DNA from: JALNZF01 sp964447405 | Lineage (GTDB): Bacteria > Nitrospirota > UBA9217 | Assembly (NCBI GenBank): GCA_964447405.1 | Contig: CAYUSP010000004.1 | Span: 62,001 to 126,000 of the forward strand | DNA length: 64,000 bases | Reading direction: 5' to 3' | Part shown: piece by piece, positions 59,355 to 64,000 of the stretch | Layout of the letters: each line of letters opens with the position of its first letter | Numbering within the stretch: the first letter of the stretch is position 1 | The notes under the pieces: generated by a model | Database searches by the model: none | Seen by the model: only the letters and a program-made list of their open reading frames with translations | What the model was told of the DNA's origin: nothing | Program-made: the position numbers and the translations under genes

Positions 59355-61499
59355 CTATTTCTGCAATATCGGCTGCTTGACCACCAATACTTTTGATATG
59401 CCCGAACCAGCAAGAAGACCCTGGTTCATGGCCATGATCAATACAGAGGCATATACAGCATAGGGCTTTGCCGCCTTTGCAGCAACCGGCTTAAATGCTC
59501 CAGCAGTGGACTTGCCGGCTTTTATCTTTTTGACTGCAGCGCCTATATCCTTGGTCTTGAAAGCCTTGGTTTTGCTGACTGCTGCCGATATCTCGGCCGC
59601 TATTTCCACTCCATCCCTGGCCTCACCAGCAGCAGGCTGAGCCTGAGATACTGCCTTGCTCATGCCGTAGGTATTGATAATCGTCCCCTGTTTTTCATAC
59701 AGCGATGCCATGGGGAGTACAAGGTCCGCCTTTTCGGCAAGAGGCGTCATATGGCTGGCCTGAACGATCAGCATGTCGGACTTGAAATCATTGTCAGCAA
59801 CCGTACCGGCAATGAACAATGCCTTGGTCCCGGATTTCATTTCCTGGTAACTCTTGCCTGCTTTTTTAGACGCTCCGGGAATACAGCCCATTTGGACCAC
59901 ACCGAGAGCGTTCGCTTCCAACATCAGAGGGAGAACACCGGCATCCTTGACGAGCGCAAGGTTCAGCGCTTGAAGGGATGCATCCTCGTTCGCCGAGACT
60001 CCACTTCCGATGACCACGACAGCGTGTTTGGCAGCGGCATAGGCCTTGCCCGCATTCACAATCAGGTCCGCGGACACGCCGGAACCGGTTGCCGCCTGGT
60101 CAACACTGATCAGCGCCTTCTTGAGCGCATCAAGCCCCTTTGCCGCGGGTGCAGCGCCTTCAGCGAGGGCCGCGCTCATCAGCCCGGCAAGCAGGACCGT
60201 GTCGCTGCCTGCCTTTAACTGCAGATGGATGGCATTCTGATGACCGGCAAGCTCGATCTTGTCGGGATTAACAACGATGATCTTAGCGCCCGCCTGCGCC
60301 CTTCGGCGGATCATAACCTCGACTTCCTGCAACACCTGTTTTTTCTGAGACGGGTCTGCACCGATTACGACAACGACATCAGCTGACCCGAGGTCGGCCT
60401 GGGATGCGATGGTAAGACCCGCATCACCGTATGCGGTATTCACGGCAGTAAGCATCCCGCCCGCATAGACGGAGGCGGGTGTATCAACATTTGCGCTGCC
60501 GGTCACCGTCCGCGCAAGCTCCTGGACCGCATACGCCTCTTCGCTGGTAAGCGAACCGGAGGCGATGAACCCGGCATTCGCGCCCGCCTTCTTAAGCGCA
60601 TCAGCCGCGATCTTGGCGGCGTCTTCCCATGTTGTAGGCACAAGCTTATTACCCTGCTTCTTGAGGGGAGTAGTGATACGGTTTGCGGCTTTCAGTGAAT
60701 CAAAACCAAAACGGCCGATCGCGCAGATATAACCATTGTCAGCTTTGGCGTTCACTTTGATAATTCTACCGTCCTTGCTGCTGGTCACCACACTGCAGCC
60801 GGAACCGCACGCCGTACAGGTCGTATCCTGCTTCTGCAGGTCCCATTCACGGCCGTGCTGCCAGCGGTCGCGCTCCATTATGGTATTTACCGGGCAGGCA
60901 TCCACACAGGAACCGCAGAATGTGCAGCCGGATTCATGAAGCGGCTTGTCCAATGCGGTCGAGACTTTTGTTGTTATGCCGCGGCCCATGAAGTCGAGCA
61001 CGTTCGTGCCCTGCTCCTTGCAGACCCGCACGCAGCGGCCGCAGAGGATGCAGTAGTTATTGTCTATGGTAATGAAGGGGCTCTTGTCGTTCAGCTCGTA
61101 ATTGAAGCTCTTTCGGCCAAAAGACGATTCCCGTATGCCGAGATCTGCGGCATAGCGCTGCAGGTCGCAGGCGCCAGCTTTGGGGCAGGTCATGCAATCG
61201 AGCGGATGGAAGGACAATACCAGGTCGGTCACGAACTTCCTGATCTCCTCGACCTTCGGGGTCCTGGTCTGGACCTTCATGCCTTCCTTGGTCCGGGTCG
61301 TGCAGCCGGGGACCGGAACCTTCATGCCCTCGATCTCCACCATGCACATGCGGCATGCGCCCACTCCCCTGAGCTCCTTGATATGACATAGGTTCGGGAT
61401 ATGGACACCAACGGTCGCCGCGGCGTCCACCAGGGTCATTCCCTCCGGAACCGCTGCGGCCTTGCCGTCAAATTCCATGTTCACCATCTTGGTCGTCAT
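59355..61499 (-). CDS. NuoG-like iron-sulfur/molybdopterin-type subunit
   Basis: 714 residues from ATG 61499 (AGGAGG 5 nt ahead). N-terminal [2Fe-2S] plant-type domain (CHIKELRGVGACRMC), HxxxCxxC site (HPLDCMTCPKAGACDL), two ferredoxin clusters (CILCGRCVRVCKE, CTFCGSCVDACP), a further CTACGSGC site, then a molybdopterin-oxidoreductase-like region to ~680. The C-terminal ~60 residues are Lys/Ala-rich. Electron-transfer subunit between NuoF and CooS. A formate dehydrogenase is less likely since no Cys/Sec active site is seen. Confidence 0.85.
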   Translation of the reverse strand: MTTKMVNMEFDGKAAAVPEGMTLVDAAATVGVHIPNLCHIKELRGVGACRMCMVEIEGMKVPVPGCTTRTKEGMKVQTRTPKVEEIRKFVTDLVLSFHPLDCMTCPKAGACDLQRYAADLGIRESSFGRKSFNYELNDKSPFITIDNNYCILCGRCVRVCKEQGTNVLDFMGRGITTKVSTALDKPLHESGCTFCGSCVDACPVNTIMERDRWQHGREWDLQKQDTTCTACGSGCSVVTSSKDGRIIKVNAKADNGYICAIGRFGFDSLKAANRITTPLKKQGNKLVPTTWEDAAKIAADALKKAGANAGFIASGSLTSEEAYAVQELARTVTGSANVDTPASVYAGGMLTAVNTAYGDAGLTIASQADLGSADVVVVIGADPSQKKQVLQEVEVMIRRRAQAGAKIIVVNPDKIELAGHQNAIHLQLKAGSDTVLLAGLMSAALAEGAAPAAKGLDALKKALISVDQAATGSGVSADLIVNAGKAYAAAKHAVVVIGSGVSANEDASLQALNLALVKDAGVLPLMLEANALGVVQMGCIPGASKKAGKSYQEMKSGTKALFIAGTVADNDFKSDMLIVQASHMTPLAEKADLVLPMASLYEKQGTIINTYGMSKAVSQAQPAAGEARDGVEIAAEISAAVSKTKAFKTKDIGAAVKKIKAGKSTAGAFKPVAAKAAKPYAVYASVLIMAMNQGLLAGSGISKVLVVKQPILQK

Positions 61500-61605
61500 A
61501 GTAACCTCCTGAGAAATTCGAAAAACCCGACTGGCGAAAAAGCGGTAGGTGGAAACGAATGAATTTCCCCCGTGCGCCTCACACCTGACGGATTCATAAT
61601 GTGTT

Positions 61606-62271
61606 TTACTTAACCGCTCCCGCCATATCGTGAATGGAACAGGCGGGCGCCTGCTGGCCAGCCGCTTTGCCGTGAATATCGCAGGTGCAGACCAGGGAGC
61701 GAACTGGCTCTTTCCCTGCTTCAGCTCGGTCCTGTTCGACGACCACCACGGCATTCTCGGGGCATACCTTGATACACTCGCTGCAATGGGTGCAGCGCGG
61801 CTGCCGTACCCGGTAGGGTGTGAAGCCCATTTTATAGGGTTGCTTCTTCTGACCTTCGATCGCATACACCTTGCAGACCTCGCGGCATTTGTCGCACATG
61901 GTGCAGAGCGAGGGGTCGATCTCGTACCGGACCAGCTGAGCACATTCCCGGTGCGCGCAGACCCCTTTGATATGCCGCACGAGGTCCGCGGAGCCGGCAG
62001 CAAGGAACGCCGAAAGGATGTCCGCATGGTCCTTGCCTTTTTTGCACATGCCGCCTTCCTTCACCTCAAGGGCGATGCGCTTGAGCTGCGCTAGGTCCTT
62101 ATCCTGCCCTTTCCCGGCCTGAATTGCCTCGAGGATCTTGATGGCGTCGAAGAGTCCCAGTTTGCAGGGATGGCATTTGGAGCACATGCCGTCCTTGGAG
62201 TCGTCATTGTAGAAATGCGTAAGTTTGATCCTTACATCGTTAACAGGGCATTTACTTGTTTGCTGCGACAT
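61606..62271 (-). CDS. Stand-alone NuoF-type Fe-S domain plus ferredoxin protein
   Basis: 221 residues. Residues 25-105 copy the C-terminal SLBB-adjacent cluster domain of NuoF (MCSKCHPCKLGLFDAIKILE, GGMCKKGKDHADI). Residues 115-185 carry two [4Fe-4S] motifs (CTMCDKCREVCKV, CTHCSECIKVCPEN). A further CTC/C pair follows. It starts 20 nt inside the end of the NuoF-like gene, with AGGAGG ahead. Probably an extra electron-wire subunit of the same complex. Confidence 0.8.
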   Translation of the reverse strand: MSQQTSKCPVNDVRIKLTHFYNDDSKDGMCSKCHPCKLGLFDAIKILEAIQAGKGQDKDLAQLKRIALEVKEGGMCKKGKDHADILSAFLAAGSADLVRHIKGVCAHRECAQLVRYEIDPSLCTMCDKCREVCKVYAIEGQKKQPYKMGFTPYRVRQPRCTHCSECIKVCPENAVVVVEQDRAEAGKEPVRSLVCTCDIHGKAAGQQAPACSIHDMAGAVK

Positions 62272-64000
62272 GAGCCCTCCTCTTCTCGATCACGATGGCT
62301 TCCGTGGGACACACACTGTAGCACGCCTTGCACTGGGTGCAGTAATCCTGGTCTATGAAGAATCGGTCGCGGAGCTCCGAAACAGCGTCGAATGCGCAGG
62401 CCTGTTTGCACAGCCCGCAGAGGATGCAGTGCTCGGGCAATATCCGGTACGACCCAAGCCCCTGGCAACGCTTGGCCCGGCAGTATTTGTCATTCACATG
62501 CTCTTCGTATTCTTCGCGGAAGTACTTTATGGTCGAGAGCACCGGGTTCGGCGCGCTGTTGCCAAGGCCGCAGAGCGATCCAGCCACAACCAGCTTGCCC
62601 ATCTTCTCGAGCTTGTCGATGTCGCCCTTTTCCCCTTTGCCGCTTGTGATCTTGTCGAGCAGCTCATACATCTGCCAGGTGCCTATGCGGCAGGGCGGGC
62701 ACTTGCCGCAGGATTCGCTCTTGGTAAAGGCAAGGAAGAACTTGGCAACATCCACCATGCAGTCGTCTTCATCCAGGACCACCATGCCGCCTGAACCCAT
62801 GATCGATCCCACGGTAGCCAGGGTATCGAAATCCACCTGCATATCGAGAAATTGCGCGGGAATACATCCGCCAGAGGGACCGCCGGTCTGGACCGCCTTA
62901 AACTGCCGCTCAGGATTCAGCATACCGCCGCCGATATCAAAGATGATCTCCCTGAGCGTGATGCCCATGGGAACCTCGATAAGGCCCGTGTTCTTGATCT
63001 TGCCGGTGAGGGCGAAAACCTTCGTGCCTTTCGATTTTTCGGTGCCGATGGAAAGATAGTAGTCGAGCCCCTTGGTGAAGATCGTGGGGATGTTGGCGAA
63101 CGTCTCCACGTTGTTCAGATTCGTGGGCATATTCCAGAGACCGCCGGCAGCTTCTGAGAGGCGGGGCGGCCGGGGACGCGGCATGCCGCGCTCACCTTCA
63201 ATCGAAGCCACGAGGGCGGTGGACTCGCCGCACACAAAGGCGCCAGCGCCCTCCTTGATCTCGATATCGAAGTCGAGTCCGGATCCAAGGATGTTCTTGC
63301 CCAGAATTCCCATGGCACGCGCCTGATTGATGGCGATACCAAGGTTTTTCACGGCAAGAGGATATTCGTGGCGAACATAGATGTAACCATACTGCGCGCT
63401 GATGGCAAAGGCATTGATGATCATGCCCTCCATGACGGAATGCGGATCGCCCTCCATGAGCGAGCGGTCCATGAACGCACCCGGGTCCCCTTCGTCTCCG
63501 TTGCAGACCACGGCCTTGATCTTGGCGTTCGCCTTCTTGGTATGCTCCCACTTGAGGCCCGCGGGGAATCCCGCGCCGCCGCGGCCGCGAACGTTCGCTT
63601 TTTTGACGATATCAATGACCTCGTCGGGCTTCATCGTCGCCAGCACTTTTGCGAGGCCGGCATATCCGTTCTCACGGATGGAATCATAGATATTGCAGGG
63701 ATCCACCACACCGTTCCGGTGGAGCGCAAGGCGCTTCTGTTTCTTGTAGAACGGGATGTCCTGCACTTTCTCATTGGGGTCCGACAAGGGAAATTCCCGG
63801 TAAAGCTGTTTTCGATAGGGCACACCATGCAGCACGGAATCCGCGAACAGCGTCGGCACATCCGCCACCTTTACCTTCTGGTAAAAGATCTCCTGCGGGT
63901 CCTGGATCACCACCGGACCGCGCTGACAGAATCCCTGGCACCCGGTCTTGACGATCTCGAGCTTCACCTGCTTCTGCGAAGCCTCCTTTTCGAACTGCTC
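62252..64000 (-). CDS. nuoF: NuoF-like NAD(P)H-dehydrogenase flavin subunit (N-terminus beyond window)
   Basis: At least 582 residues; the frame is open through the right edge. Order: thioredoxin-like [2Fe-2S] domain (TGCQGFCQRGPVV), FMN/NADH-binding core (RGRGGAGFPAGLKWEHT, CNGDEGDPGAFMDR, GAGAFVCGESTALVASIEG), SLBB, 4Fe-4S domain (ESCGKCPPCRIGTWQM), then a two-cluster ferredoxin (CILCGLCKQACAFDAV, CTQCKACYSVCP). This is the HndC/HydB arrangement of soluble NAD(P)-linked complexes. Its partner [FeFe]-hydrogenase is not seen here. Confidence 0.92.
   Translation of the reverse strand, partial: EQFEKEASQKQVKLEIVKTGCQGFCQRGPVVIQDPQEIFYQKVKVADVPTLFADSVLHGVPYRKQLYREFPLSDPNEKVQDIPFYKKQKRLALHRNGVVDPCNIYDSIRENGYAGLAKVLATMKPDEVIDIVKKANVRGRGGAGFPAGLKWEHTKKANAKIKAVVCNGDEGDPGAFMDRSLMEGDPHSVMEGMIINAFAISAQYGYIYVRHEYPLAVKNLGIAINQARAMGILGKNILGSGLDFDIEIKEGAGAFVCGESTALVASIEGERGMPRPRPPRLSEAAGGLWNMPTNLNNVETFANIPTIFTKGLDYYLSIGTEKSKGTKVFALTGKIKNTGLIEVPMGITLREIIFDIGGGMLNPERQFKAVQTGGPSGGCIPAQFLDMQVDFDTLATVGSIMGSGGMVVLDEDDCMVDVAKFFLAFTKSESCGKCPPCRIGTWQMYELLDKITSGKGEKGDIDKLEKMGKLVVAGSLCGLGNSAPNPVLSTIKYFREEYEEHVNDKYCRAKRCQGLGSYRILPEHCILCGLCKQACAFDAVSELRDRFFIDQDYCTQCKACYSVCPTEAIVIEKRRAHVAANK

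Noticed and set aside
61500..62027. N-terminal extension of the NuoG-like frame
   Set aside because: Arg/Ser/Pro-rich, lies in another frame over the stand-alone Fe-S gene; ATG 61499 has AGGAGG and gives the family N-terminus.
1..64000. CRISPR arrays, tRNA or rRNA genes
   Set aside because: No regularly spaced short repeats and no cloverleaf-like or rRNA sequence were seen in any of the spacers read.

Overview
The window looks like chromosome from an anaerobic, diderm (LPS-bearing) bacterium of the Nitrospirota / Desulfobacterota (former Deltaproteobacteria) type. The clues are a Ni carbon-monoxide dehydrogenase next to NuoF/NuoG-like electron-transfer genes, a ten-haem cytochrome, a PEP-CTERM protein behind a sigma-54 promoter, a type IV pilus pilMNOPQ operon, lptE, and a contiguous ilv-psd-pssA-leu-asd supercluster. 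This is inference from gene content; no rRNA or tRNA gene was found.

Layout. 1-7.8 kb holds mixed single genes: kup (cut by the left edge), tatA, a PATAN-type protein, an outer-membrane protein, an HNH nuclease, a repeat protein, DUF362 ferredoxin, suhB, two divergent XRE regulators and a ten-haem cytochrome. 7.9-22.4 kb is one long minus-strand biosynthetic block (ilvD-ilvB-ilvN-lipoprotein-ilvC-psd-pssA-leuA-leuC-leuD-leuB-asd-asd) making branched-chain amino acids, phosphatidylethanolamine and aspartate semialdehyde. It starts from a promoter at about 22.36 kb. 22.4-32 kb has tsaB-rimI, a large UPF0182 membrane protein, a thioesterase, the PEP-CTERM protein, acyP and an rluB with a repetitive tail. 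32-38 kb carries a signalling cluster (two histidine kinases, one with a c-type haem motif, plus a response regulator), a Cys-rich exported protein and guaB.

38-44 kb is the most unusual part. The ogt gene has an in-frame TGA exactly where the catalytic cysteine of its PCHR motif belongs, followed by a SECIS-like hairpin and a conserved C-terminus, so it is probably a selenoprotein. Next come murJ, rpsT and holA. The holA 3' end is duplicated around a small island with a REP-like hairpin, a transposase remnant and a hicBA toxin-antitoxin pair.

44-57 kb has lptE-leuS, a degenerate receiver-PilZ protein, der, an RRM protein and pilMNOPQ with a small MerR-like gene and a frameshifted hemolysin III gene upstream. 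57-64 kb is a minus-strand operon, nuoF-like (cut by the right edge), a free-standing Fe-S protein, nuoG-like and cooS. It is consistent with coupling CO oxidation to NAD(P).

No CRISPR array, complete insertion sequence or prophage was seen.
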